DNA from: Sphingomonas sp. 1F27F7B
Lineage (GTDB): Bacteria > Pseudomonadota > Alphaproteobacteria > Sphingomonadales > Sphingomonadaceae
Assembly (NCBI RefSeq): GCF_005503355.1
Contig: NZ_SCMK01000015.1
Location: 54,602 to 118,601, forward strand
Length of the DNA stretch: 64,000 bases
Direction: 5' to 3'
The notes below the pieces were generated by a model that was not told the origin of the DNA, made no database searches, and was given only the letters and a program-made list of their open reading frames with translations. The position numbers and the translations under genes are program-made. Shown here piece after piece: positions 36,313 to 44,069 of this stretch (the stretch's first letter is position 1; every line of letters begins with the position of its first letter).

Positions 36313-36611
36313 GCCGGGCCGCCCGCCAACCGGCCGATCGCGGCGAAGAGGGCGGCGAGCAGGATCACGCCCGCCCAGGCACGCCACGGGCCGCGGGCGA
36401 GGAACGCCCAGAGGGTGACCGCCGGGCCGACCAGGAAGGCGAGCAAGGTCGCCGGCATGATCGCCTCGACCTTCGGCATGGGCAGCATGCGCGCCGTCGC
36501 GGCAGCGAACAGGGCGGCGACCATATAGGCGCCGACCGTTCCCGCCGCCACGCGTGCCGCGACATTGGCGCGATAGCGCCAGCCGGCGCGTTGTCGTCCT
36601 GCCCCCGCCAC
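36309..36611 (-). CDS. DUF3649 family membrane protein
   Basis: The product has 100 residues from a GTG at 36611, chosen because GGGAGG lies 5 nt upstream; a TTG six codons earlier is weaker. Three hydrophobic segments are visible (VGAYMVAALFAAATARM, LLAFLVGPAVTLWAFLA and WAGVILLAALFAAIG). It is first intact gene of the iron-uptake accessory operon and overlaps the PepSY gene by four bases. Function unknown. Confidence 0.78.
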   Translation of the reverse strand: MAGAGRQRAGWRYRANVAARVAAGTVGAYMVAALFAAATARMLPMPKVEAIMPATLLAFLVGPAVTLWAFLARGPWRAWAGVILLAALFAAIGRLAGGPA

Positions 36612-36625
36612 GCGCGCCTCCCGGA

Positions 36626-36687
36626 TCAATATGCGAAGCGGGGCGTGAAGGTCGCGCCGCGGAGGAAGGATTGCATCGCGGATCCCC
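36626..36687 (-). pseudogene. C-terminal stub of a TonB-dependent receptor
   Basis: Just upstream of DUF3649 the reverse strand reads GDPR and, after a frame change, SFLRGATFTPRFAY-stop. This looks like the last beta-strand of siderophore receptors, which commonly ends GDPR-SF...-RF/Y with a terminal aromatic residue. The accessory operon normally follows such a receptor, and nothing of its remaining roughly 700 residues is present. The assignment rests on about 18 residues and position. Confidence 0.5.
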
Positions 36688-36729
36688 TTTGAAACACCCG
36701 TATGGCGCGCTCGTTAGGGAATGGTATAT

Positions 36730-36744
36730 TGCGAGTCAATCTCA
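36730..36744 (-). promoter_or_regulatory. Fur-box-like site
   Basis: TGCGAGTCAATCTCA has the 7-1-7 inverted layout of Fur boxes and agrees at 11 of 15 positions with TGAGAATNATTCTCA-type sites, counting N as free. It lies upstream of the receptor stub and the accessory genes, so iron repression of this operon is likely. Confidence 0.45.
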
Positions 36745-36777
36745 TTAGCGGAAAGCGGCGAGGCTTTGTGCGAGGCG

Positions 36778-36806
36778 AAAAAAGGGGAGCGGCAGGGCCG
36801 CTCCCC
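36778..36806 (-). terminator. Intrinsic terminator of the TonB receptor gene
   Basis: On the reverse strand GGGGAGCGGC and GCCGCTCCCC (36806-36797 with 36793-36784) form a 10-bp stem with a 3-nt loop. Six T residues (36783-36778) follow. It begins 24 bp after the receptor stop codon. Confidence 0.9.
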
Positions 36807-36829
36807 GAAGTCGCCCTCTTACGGCCGGT

Positions 36830-39800
36830 CTAGAAGTCGATCTTCGCGCCGACGCGGAAATAGCGGCCCATGATGTTCGGGCCGGCCCAGGCCGGGTTGT
36901 AGCCGAAGCCGCCATAGGCGGCGTTCGGATCGAAGGGCGGCTTGGTGTCGAGCAGGTTGAGCACGTTCAGCGACAATGAGAAATTGTCGTTGATCCGGTG
37001 CTGGATGGTCAGGTCGACATTCCAGATGTCCTTCGAGCGGCATTGCGCCGGGGTGCCGTCGGCATAGGCCGCTGCGCCATGCTCCACCGCGCTTGCGCAG
37101 TCGAACGGCGTGGCGCCGTAATCTACCTGCGAGACATGGTAGCCCGCCGTGTAATAGGCAGTGGCGGTTACGCTGGTGCCGCCGAACTGGAGCGTGTTCT
37201 GCCAGCTCGCGCGCCAGCGCGGCGAACCCGAGCAGGACGTGTTGTTGCACGGGCTCAGCGTGTCCTCATATCGCTGCACGGCCTGTACCTCGCCAGTCGC
37301 CGGGTCGACCGGCGTCAGATGATTCTTGTCGAGGTACGAGACATCGAGCGAACTGATCCAGCGCAGACCGTCGGTCAGCTTCAGGTTCGCATTCGCGCTG
37401 AAATCGATGCCCTGGACGACCTGGTTGTTGGCATTGGTATAGGAGGATTCGATCGAGCCGATATGCGGCAGCGCGTTCGGATTGGCAGAGTCCACCGGGC
37501 CGGGCCGGACGACGAAGCCCGGAATGTTGACCACGCCGTTGTTGCGATAATAGGCGTCGAGCACCGGCGCCGTGTTGTTCACGCCAACGATCAGATCCTT
37601 GACCTTGATCCGCCAGAAATCGAGCGTGAAGCTCAGGCCGCGGATCGGCTCGAAGATCAGGCCGGCGGTGATGCTCTCCGACTTCTCCGGCCGCAGCGCG
37701 GGATTGCCGATATTGGTCAAGCCCAGGCTGAAGGACTGAGTGGCATAGTTATTGTTGCCATGCGCGGCGCAGAATGCCGCATAGGTGGTGCAGAAGGTGC
37801 CGCCGCCGCGCGAGACGAAGCCGGTGGTCGGCAAGCCGAATGCTTCGTTGAAGCTCGGGATACGGAAGCCCCGCGACCAGGTGCCGCGCACCGCAAGGGC
37901 GCGGATCGGCGTGAACTTCCCGCCGACCTTGGGCGAGAAATTGCTCTGCCCGGTCGAATAGGAATCGTAGCGGCCCGACAGGTTCAGCTCGATCTTGTCC
38001 AGCGCGGCGGCCTGGACTTCGCCAAAGGCCGAGAAGACCTTGCGGCTGCCCGAGGTGCCGACTGCGTTGATGTCGTAATAGCGCTCCCACGGATGGGCAT
38101 CGTTGCCCGGATTGGCGCTGGGCGCGATGATCGATTCATAGCGATAGGAAAGGCCGCCCGCCGCATCGACGCCACCGCCCGGCAGGTCGAAGATGTGCCG
38201 CGACAGGTTCGCCGTCGCCTGCCACAGGTCCGAGTTCGAGACGTTGATGCTCTTGGGGCCGATATAGTCCCAGACGCTCTGCGGGTTTGCGGACGGGTTG
38301 GTGAAGTTGAAGGTGCCGCGCGCGAGCACGTCCATGATGCGCTGCGGGATGAGATAGTTGGACCGGGTCCAGGTGAGCTTCGAATTGGCGGCGACGAAGC
38401 TCGCCGAATAGTCGAAGCCGGCGACCTTGCCCGACAGGCCGATCGTGCCGCGCAGCGTGCGCGAAACCGTGTCGTCTTCGCGCGGACGATTCGACGCGAA
38501 TAGAACCTGCGCGGTCTGGCCGGCGGCGGCATAGGGGTTCTGCGGATTGAGCACGCCGTTGGCGGCGGTGCAGCCGGTGTTCAGCCCGTTGGGCGTGCCG
38601 ACGCCGGATGCGCAGACATAGACCGGCATGATCACATAATATGTGCCCACGGTCGTCGGGTTCGGCGGGTTGTAGTTGAACTGCTTCGGCGTTGCAGTCA
38701 CGTGCATCGACGTCTTGTAGTAATTGGCCTGTGCGTAGAACTGGTGCGAATCACCGATATTGGCGGTGAAGCGGCTGGACACGCCGAAGCGCTCCAATTC
38801 CGGCAGCAGCATCGTATAGTTCAACGGATTGTCTTCGCAGAGGATGCCGTTCGCGGGGGCGCTAGCCAAGCTCGCGATCTGGGCGGCGGTAAGCTGGCGC
38901 CGCACGGCGCGCCCGCAATCGACTGAATTGTTGAGATAGGAGAAGCGCCCTGCGCCAACAGCCCCGCCGGGAGTCGTTACCGGACGGACCAGTGCAACGC
39001 CCGGAACGGCGTACGTGCCGTGCACCGAACCGTTCGCATTGATGCCGTTCGGGTTGCTGTTCGGCAGGCAGGAGCCGCCGGCGTTGCAGATCCGGCTCCA
39101 GTCATAGGAATTGAACGGATAGTCGCGGTCCCGCGCCCAGAGCGGGTCCTGCTTCATATATTCACCGTTGACGTAGAAGTTGAAGCCCTGCTCGTTCAGG
39201 TCGCCATAGCCCCAGGTCAGGTCGGCGCGCCGCTCGCCCGCGTCGCCACGCTGCGAGATGCCGGCCGAGACATTGGCATGGAGCCCCTTGATCTCCTTCT
39301 TGGTGATCACGTTGATCACGCCGGCGACCGCGTCGGCGCCATAGGTCGACGAAGCGCCGTCCTTCAGCACGTCGATGCGCTCGATGATCGCGTTCGGGAT
39401 GGTGTTCATGTCGACGAAGTTGCGCTGGCCGTCGTCCGCGAGCGGATAGGGCGCCATGCGCAGGCCGTCGAACAGCGTCAGCGTCGCCTGCACGGTGAGG
39501 CCGCGCAACGAGATCGCGCTGGCGCCCGCCGCGAAATTGCCGCCCGCATTCCAGCCCTGGGTGATCGTGCCGGCATTGCCGGCCGACAGGCGCTGCACCG
39601 CTTCGGTCACGGTGTTCAGGCCGCGCTGCTCGAGCGTCTCGGCCGAAAGCACGGTGACCGGCGACGGCGTTTCCGTGTCGGTCCGGCGGATCAGCGAGCC
39701 GGTGACGACAATCGCGTCGCCGGTCGCTTCCTGCGCGCCTGGCGCAGCGGCGGCGGCGGCGTCCTGTGCCGGTGCGGCCTCCTGCGCCAACGCCGGCGTG

Positions 39801-39874
39801 GCGATCAGCATGGCGCCGCAAAGCGCCGTCGAGCCCCGCAACAGACGGGTCATGGTCCTGGTTTGATTTATCAT
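36830..39874 (-). CDS. TonB-dependent outer-membrane receptor
   Basis: The 1014-residue protein starts MINQTRTMTRLL after AAGGG. The signal peptide ends near ATPALAQ (about 31). An Ala-rich linker, a TonB-box-like DAIVVTGSLIRR and the plug domain follow (RGLNTVTEAVQRL to YGADAVAGVINVITKK). The barrel finishes RVGAKIDF with a terminal Phe. Several cysteine pairs (ICNAGGSC, FCTTYAAFC, CNNTSC) lie in predicted extracellular loops. It belongs to the oar/TBDR class abundant in sphingomonads for glycans, peptides or other large nutrients, not clearly siderophores. The substrate is unknown. It is monocistronic, with its own terminator. Confidence 0.93.
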   Translation of the reverse strand: MINQTRTMTRLLRGSTALCGAMLIATPALAQEAAPAQDAAAAAAPGAQEATGDAIVVTGSLIRRTDTETPSPVTVLSAETLEQRGLNTVTEAVQRLSAGNAGTITQGWNAGGNFAAGASAISLRGLTVQATLTLFDGLRMAPYPLADDGQRNFVDMNTIPNAIIERIDVLKDGASSTYGADAVAGVINVITKKEIKGLHANVSAGISQRGDAGERRADLTWGYGDLNEQGFNFYVNGEYMKQDPLWARDRDYPFNSYDWSRICNAGGSCLPNSNPNGINANGSVHGTYAVPGVALVRPVTTPGGAVGAGRFSYLNNSVDCGRAVRRQLTAAQIASLASAPANGILCEDNPLNYTMLLPELERFGVSSRFTANIGDSHQFYAQANYYKTSMHVTATPKQFNYNPPNPTTVGTYYVIMPVYVCASGVGTPNGLNTGCTAANGVLNPQNPYAAAGQTAQVLFASNRPREDDTVSRTLRGTIGLSGKVAGFDYSASFVAANSKLTWTRSNYLIPQRIMDVLARGTFNFTNPSANPQSVWDYIGPKSINVSNSDLWQATANLSRHIFDLPGGGVDAAGGLSYRYESIIAPSANPGNDAHPWERYYDINAVGTSGSRKVFSAFGEVQAAALDKIELNLSGRYDSYSTGQSNFSPKVGGKFTPIRALAVRGTWSRGFRIPSFNEAFGLPTTGFVSRGGGTFCTTYAAFCAAHGNNNYATQSFSLGLTNIGNPALRPEKSESITAGLIFEPIRGLSFTLDFWRIKVKDLIVGVNNTAPVLDAYYRNNGVVNIPGFVVRPGPVDSANPNALPHIGSIESSYTNANNQVVQGIDFSANANLKLTDGLRWISSLDVSYLDKNHLTPVDPATGEVQAVQRYEDTLSPCNNTSCSGSPRWRASWQNTLQFGGTSVTATAYYTAGYHVSQVDYGATPFDCASAVEHGAAAYADGTPAQCRSKDIWNVDLTIQHRINDNFSLSLNVLNLLDTKPPFDPNAAYGGFGYNPAWAGPNIMGRYFRVGAKIDF

Positions 39875-40236
39875 TGTCAGCCCTTTTGCTCGTGGGCCGC
39901 GGCGGGAACCCGTGTCCGGGCTGCTCGCGTGGCGGACCACTCCCTCTTTCGCTCGCGCGGCGGGGCTGCATCGCGCTCTGGCCATTTCACTTGGGAAATT
40001 CCGTCGACCCGATCGTCCAGGATGTGCCCGGCAGCCCGCCCGCTCGCTGCGCCGTCTTCACGATTGAATCACGAGCGCATGCGACACGCTGCGGGGAGTG
40101 GGGGGCGGCTTCCTCCGATAAGCGACCGAGGCGGTGCGCGGTGCGACGAAGCCGGAACGATCAGGTGCGGGACCGACGAACGAAAAGCCGGCGGGGTTGC
40201 CGCCGGCTTCAGGGTAGCTGGTGGGGAATGATCCGG
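39875..40236. other. Intergenic region upstream of the TonB receptor
   Basis: This 362-bp stretch separates the receptor from the small secreted-protein gene on the same strand. It should contain the receptor promoter. I see no clear operator, tRNA or conserved reading frame. Confidence 0.5.
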
Positions 40237-40512
40237 TCAGGCCGGCTTGGCGCCCGTCGTGCCGCACTTCACGAACTTGCCCTTGGCGTCCTTGCAATGC
40301 GTTGCCTTGGCGGGAGCGGGCTTCGCCGCCATCGGCTTTGCCGCCATCGGCTTGGCCGCAACGGGGGTGGTCGCCACGGGCTTGGCGGCGGGCTTGGTGG
40401 GGCATTTCATGAACCTGCCATGCGCATCGCGACACGGCGCCGATGCGATCGAAGGTGTCGCCGCGGCGAGCATGGCGAGCGAGGCTCCGGCGATCATCAA
40501 CTTCCTGAACAT
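40237..40512 (-). CDS. Small secreted protein with duplicated Cys motif
   Basis: The 91-residue product starts MFRKLMIAGASLAML, with a signal peptide cleaved near SIASA (about 25). The mature protein has two copies of a Cys-x9-Cys motif: CRDAHGRFMKC near the start and CKDAKGKFVKC near the end. A Lys/Ala/Pro linker with repeated AAKPM units joins them. Each copy could close one disulfide loop. I do not know a function. A longer in-frame start lacks a signal peptide and is not used. Confidence 0.75.
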   Translation of the reverse strand: MFRKLMIAGASLAMLAAATPSIASAPCRDAHGRFMKCPTKPAAKPVATTPVAAKPMAAKPMAAKPAPAKATHCKDAKGKFVKCGTTGAKPA

Positions 40513-40742
40513 TGGCACTCTCCTGCTTGTGGAGAGGCGAGACTGCGCCTGCCCGGGTGGCTGAGAGTTCTCCGCAAGATGAACTTTCTGCAATATTCGG
40601 GCGCCGGGAGGCCGTGGACGGGCCGATTATTTCGGCGCGCCGGGAAAACATTCTGGCGCAGGGACGATTGCATAGTGGCGAGGTAGGAATAGGCTGGCGA
40701 CTCGTTGAGCGTGTTTTTCCCGCCTCGCAGGGAGATAAGCGA

Positions 40743-41267
40743 ATGCCCGAGAATGGCCTCTTCGATCCGTCGCTTCCGACACTGACCATCTATGATCGTG
40801 CCGACCGTCCCGCGCGCAGCCTGCTGGCGCATGCCGGGCAGATCATCGAACTCGGCGGAGGTGGGCGCAACCTGTGGGCCGCACGGCTCGACGAGGCAGT
40901 CCGACTCACGGAGCGCCCGGTGATTCTGGTCGCGCACGGCATCGGCTGCTTCGCGGTGACCTGGTGGGCGCGGCTGTCGCCAGCTTCCTATGTCGAGAAA
41001 GTGGCCGGGGCGGTGTTCGTCCGGCCGCTGGGATCCGCAGTGGCGGCTTCGCCCGAGCAGCTCTTCGCCGGACCCAGGCTGCGCATCGCCTTCCCCTCGA
41101 TCCTGGCGGACACCGGAGCCGATGCCGCGGCACTGGCGCGCGACTGGGGCAGCCGCTTCCTCGATTCTACGCCGGTGCGCTCGATCGGCGACCTGCTTGC
41201 CTCGCTGCGTGGCGAGCCGGACCTGGCGCCCGTGGTGGAGAATCCGCTGCTCAGCCTGGCGCGCTGA
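40743..41267 (+). CDS. RBBP9/YdeN-like alpha/beta hydrolase
   Basis: The 174-residue protein has a compact hydrolase core. LVAHGIGCFAV near 61-71 occupies the place of the nucleophile elbow, but reads GIGC rather than GHSLG, so the expected Ser is replaced by Gly. FVRPLGS and AFPSIL segments fit the fold. Members of the family act on serine-type substrates or only bind partners. With the missing Ser the protein is probably not a normal hydrolase. It precedes the manganese-riboswitch gene but is a separate unit. Confidence 0.65.
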   Translation: MPENGLFDPSLPTLTIYDRADRPARSLLAHAGQIIELGGGGRNLWAARLDEAVRLTERPVILVAHGIGCFAVTWWARLSPASYVEKVAGAVFVRPLGSAVAASPEQLFAGPRLRIAFPSILADTGADAAALARDWGSRFLDSTPVRSIGDLLASLRGEPDLAPVVENPLLSLAR

Positions 41268-41339
41268 ACTACAAATCGCTGGATTTTGACAGGCGCCTGC
41301 CCTAGGGGTGCGCCCGTGCCGCTTCGGCGGCAACTCGCT

Positions 41340-41442
41340 ATTTGGGGAGTAGCCAGCCGCGCCTTTGCGCGGGCTCCCGCGTCAACATACTTGGCCGAGA
41401 GGCCATGGCGCGGGAGGGACGGGGCACCGTTCGGGCGAGACC
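41340..41442 (+). ncRNA. yybP-ykoY-like manganese riboswitch
   Basis: The leader contains the conserved GGGGAGTAGCC (41344-41354) and a following GC-rich stem. GTCAACATACTTGGCC (41381-41396) and the terminal GCGAGACC (41435-41442) complete the set, in the order of the yybP-ykoY family. This RNA binds Mn2+ and switches on manganese exporters. It lies 42 bp before a GDT1/UPF0016 gene, a known target type. Exact boundaries need a covariance model. Confidence 0.85.
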
Positions 41443-41483
41443 AATGGCGTCGCATCTCCGCTCCAGCCGGGCGGGGAGATGCG

Positions 41484-42095
41484 ATGTCGTTGGATTTCGT
41501 CTCCGTCCGGCCCGGAGTATTTCCCGTGGAAGCCCTGCTCAGTTCAACTGCGCTCGTCGCACTCGCCGAGATCGGCGACAAGACCCAGCTGCTTGCCATC
41601 CTGCTCGCGACCCGTTTCAAGAAGCCGGTGCCGATCATTCTCGGCATCCTGGTTGCCACCCTGGCCAATCACTTCCTTGCGGCCCTGGTCGGCTCGGAAG
41701 CGGCCGCGCTGCTGCAAGGAGCCTGGTTCCGCTACCTGATCGCCGCTTCGTTCATTGCGATGGGGCTGTGGACGCTGATCCCCGACAAGATCGACGAGCT
41801 GGAAGACAAGCCGGCGCGCTTCGGCGCCTTCGTCACCACTGCCATCGCTTTCTTCCTGGTCGAGATGGGCGATAAGACCCAGCTCGCCACGGTGGCGCTG
41901 GGCGCCAAGTTCCATAATGTCTGGGCCGTCACCGCGGGCACCACGCTGGGCATGATGCTCGCCAACGTGCCGGCGGTGTTCCTTGGCAATGCCCTGCTCA
42001 GGCGGGTGCCGCTCAGGCTGGTGCACGGCATCGCCGCGGCGCTGTTCATCGCAGCGGGTATCCTGATGCTGGGTGAAGCCGCCGGCTGGTTCTGA
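41484..42095 (+). CDS. GDT1/TMEM165 (UPF0016) family manganese exporter
   Basis: The 203-residue inner-membrane protein has six helices in two homologous halves. Each half carries the family motif: ALAEIGDKTQLLAI near 24-37 and LVEMGDKTQLATV near 127-139. The acidic residues bind Mn2+ or Ca2+. ATG 41484 follows GGGGAG (41473-41478). The upstream yybP-ykoY-like element indicates induction by manganese, which together with the family makes Mn2+ efflux the likely role. Confidence 0.92.
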   Translation: MSLDFVSVRPGVFPVEALLSSTALVALAEIGDKTQLLAILLATRFKKPVPIILGILVATLANHFLAALVGSEAAALLQGAWFRYLIAASFIAMGLWTLIPDKIDELEDKPARFGAFVTTAIAFFLVEMGDKTQLATVALGAKFHNVWAVTAGTTLGMMLANVPAVFLGNALLRRVPLRLVHGIAAALFIAAGILMLGEAAGWF

Positions 42096-42099
42096 TGCG

Positions 42100-42714
42100 C
42101 TAGATCTCGCCCATCTCGGCGATGAAGGTGACGCGCAGCGCTTCGGAGAGGCTGCGCGCGCCGAGCTTCTGCATCAGATTGGCGCGGTGCACCTCCACCG
42201 TGCGCGGCGAGATGCCGAGATCATAGGCGATGGTCTTGTTGGGGAAGCCCGCCGCCAGCCCGTCGAGCACCTCGCGCTCGCGCGCGGAGAGGCTGGCGAG
42301 CTGGGTGCGGGCAGCGTCGGTACGCGAGGCGCCGTTCGACTCGAGCATGCGCTCGAAAGCCTTGTCGATCGCACCCAGCAGCTGGTCTGCCTCGAACGGC
42401 TTTTCGAGAAAGTCGATCGCACCGCCGCGCATCGCCCTCACCGCAATGGTCACGTCGCCATGCCCGGTGAGGACGATCACCGGCAGGGCGGCGCCGCGTT
42501 CGTTGAGATGCTGCTGCACTTGCAGCCCGTCGATTTCCGGCATGCGGATGTCGAGCAGGATGCAGCCGGGCTCGACGTTCCGCAGCTCACGGAGGAACGC
42601 TGCGCCCGACGGCCAGAGGCGCACGGCATAGCCCGTCGTCTGCAGCATGAACCCGATCGAGTTCCGGACGCTGTCCTCGTCGTCGATGATGTGCACCAGG
42701 CGCCGACCGTGCAT
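42100..42714 (-). CDS. FixJ/NarL-type response regulator (orphan)
   Basis: The 204-residue protein has a receiver with Asp55 (CILLDIRMPEIDG), Thr and Lys in VIVLTGHGDV and FLEKPFEADQ, then a LuxR-type HTH (LSAREREVLDGLAAGFPNKTI, with SPRTVEVHRANLMQKL). The FixJ subclass is clear from the KPF motif and length. No cognate kinase is adjacent. It ends 4 bp from the manganese exporter stop (convergent) and is divergent from tetR. Target genes are unknown; nitrogen fixation is not implied. Confidence 0.9.
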   Translation of the reverse strand: MHGRRLVHIIDDEDSVRNSIGFMLQTTGYAVRLWPSGAAFLRELRNVEPGCILLDIRMPEIDGLQVQQHLNERGAALPVIVLTGHGDVTIAVRAMRGGAIDFLEKPFEADQLLGAIDKAFERMLESNGASRTDAARTQLASLSAREREVLDGLAAGFPNKTIAYDLGISPRTVEVHRANLMQKLGARSLSEALRVTFIAEMGEI

Positions 42715-43082
42715 TTAAATTACTCCATTTTGGTGCAAACTACGTGGCAGGTGCAAATTGAGCGTGCGGCACATTGGTGAGGAATTAGGGGAGAATGGTG
42801 CAAGCGAAGCTGTCCAAATATCGTCGAACCGCTTCCAGATGATCTCGCACGCGAATTCCACGGAACTGCTGGAATGACGGAGGCAAGCTTCGGGAACTTG
42901 CGTTGCCGAGACCGGAATTGCGCGCCAACTGGCGAGTCGAGGGAGCTTAACCATGTAAGGCGGGTAATCCCACTGATCGGCAAGTTCACACCCGTGAAAA
43001 TACAGTGGTTAACGGTGGTGGAACGCGGAAGCGCCGCAAGGCATTGGACTTTTGGGTCCATCAACATTATGTACCGGTCATT
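42715..43082. promoter_or_regulatory. Divergent regulatory region between fixJ-like and tetR genes
   Basis: The 368-bp region holds three direct GGTGCAA repeats near the fixJ-like start (42732, 42750 and 42797), the first two spaced 18 bp apart and both extended to GGTGCAAA. They may be binding sites for a regulator of the orphan response regulator. At the tetR end lies TACCGGTCATTA (43072-43083), touching the start codon and similar to the operators at 43781 and 43826. No gene is visible. Confidence 0.45.
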
Positions 43083-43694
43083 ATGGAAATCACCGCCTGT
43101 TCCGTCGCCAAGGGGCGCCCCCGCGAATTCGACACCGACTCGGCGTTGACCGCGGCGCTGCGCGTCTTTTGGAGCAAGGGCTATGAAGGGGCCTCGCTGA
43201 GCGACCTCACCGAGGCGATGGGCATTACCCGGCCGAGCCTCTATGCGGCGTTCGGCAACAAGGAAGCGCTCTTCAAGAAGACGCTCGACCTCTATCAGCG
43301 CGAGAAACTCGACTATATGGGCAGGGCGCTCGAAGCGCCGACCGCGCGCGGCGTCGCCGAGCGGCTGCTGATCGGCGCGCTCGAGATGCAGATGAGCTCG
43401 TGCGACCCCAAGGGCTGCATGGGCGTGATCAACTCGGTGGCTTGCGGGGCCGAAGCGGAGTCGATCCGCGCCGAGGTGCTCAAGCGCGGCGCAACCGTGA
43501 AGCAGGGCCTGATCGATCGATTCGAGCGCGCCAAGGACGAGGGCGATCTACCCGCCGATACCGACGTGATCGGGCTTACCGCCTATCTGACCGCCCTGCT
43601 CCAGGGCATTGCGCTCCAGGCCGGCGGCGGCACGTCGTGCGCCGATCTTCAGGCGCTGATCGACACCAGCCTGGCTTGCTGGCCGAGCAAGTAA
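43083..43694 (+). CDS. TetR-family transcriptional repressor of the RND locus
   Basis: The 203-residue protein starts MEITACSVAKGRPREFD. The HTH is SLSDLTEAMGITRPSLYAAFGNKEALF (about 39-65), and a TetR_C domain contains CDPKGCMGVINSVACGAE with three cysteines. The ATG overlaps an operator-like TACCGGTCATTA. The gene is followed at a distance of 375 bp by the efflux operon in the same direction, with two related palindromes before it, so local and auto-repression is likely. The inducer is unknown. Confidence 0.9.
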   Translation: MEITACSVAKGRPREFDTDSALTAALRVFWSKGYEGASLSDLTEAMGITRPSLYAAFGNKEALFKKTLDLYQREKLDYMGRALEAPTARGVAERLLIGALEMQMSSCDPKGCMGVINSVACGAEAESIRAEVLKRGATVKQGLIDRFERAKDEGDLPADTDVIGLTAYLTALLQGIALQAGGGTSCADLQALIDTSLACWPSK

Positions 43695-43780
43695 GCGAGA
43701 TTCCCACCATCCGGCTTGCGCCGGGATGACGGGCGCGGCGCCTCTCGAAAGTTTTTGTTTAGCCCCGCCTCGACAAAAAA

Positions 43781-43794
43781 TACCGACCAGTATA
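43781..43794 (+). promoter_or_regulatory. TetR operator candidate 1
   Basis: TACCGACCAGTATA contains TAC-N6-GTA in the same frame as the larger palindrome 45 bp downstream, and resembles the site at the tetR start. It lies after an A-run in the leader of the efflux operon. Confidence 0.5.
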
Positions 43795-43802
43795 AAAAGC
43801 CC

Positions 43803-43846
43803 TTGACGCAACGCAGCACGATTTCTATACCAGTCAGTATAGAAAT
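43803..43846 (+). promoter_or_regulatory. Efflux-operon promoter with overlapping TetR operator
   Basis: TTGACG (43803-43808), a 17-bp spacer and TATACC (43826-43831) form a good sigma-70-type promoter. Its -10 box lies inside a perfect 10-6-10 inverted repeat, ATTTCTATAC-CAGTCA-GTATAGAAAT (43821-43846). Binding there would block RNA polymerase directly. Confidence 0.7.
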
Positions 43847-43936
43847 GAGGGAAGTTGCCGAAGCGAGGATGAGGGGCCATCGCCCCGATCCGAAACTCCA
43901 GCAGCGCTGAATTTGGACAGGACCGAGCCGGTGCGC

Positions 43937-44020
43937 CGCAGACGATAGCGTCTGCGCGAAAGCCTCGTCTCGTGCCGGTTGAGGATGACCGGAGATGCCG
44001 CGCGAAACCCTTTGCGCGGC
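43937..44020 (+). promoter_or_regulatory. Structured 5' leader of the efflux operon
   Basis: Three hairpins follow each other between the promoter and the first gene: CGCAGACG-ATAG-CGTCTGCG (43937-43956), CCGGT/ACCGG (43975-43992) and GCCGCGC/GCGCGGC (43997-44020). They lie 36 nt before a strong ribosome site. They may stabilise the message or control translation; no known RNA family was recognised. Confidence 0.4.
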
Positions 44021-44069
44021 ACGGGGAGGCTTTTGCCTTCCGCCGGGCAACAAGCAGGAGGAGACGATC

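Noticed and set aside
42100..42714. FixJ of a nitrogen-fixation or FixLJ oxygen system
   Set aside because: No FixL, FNR-type site or nif/fix gene is nearby; only the FixJ subclass of regulator is supported.
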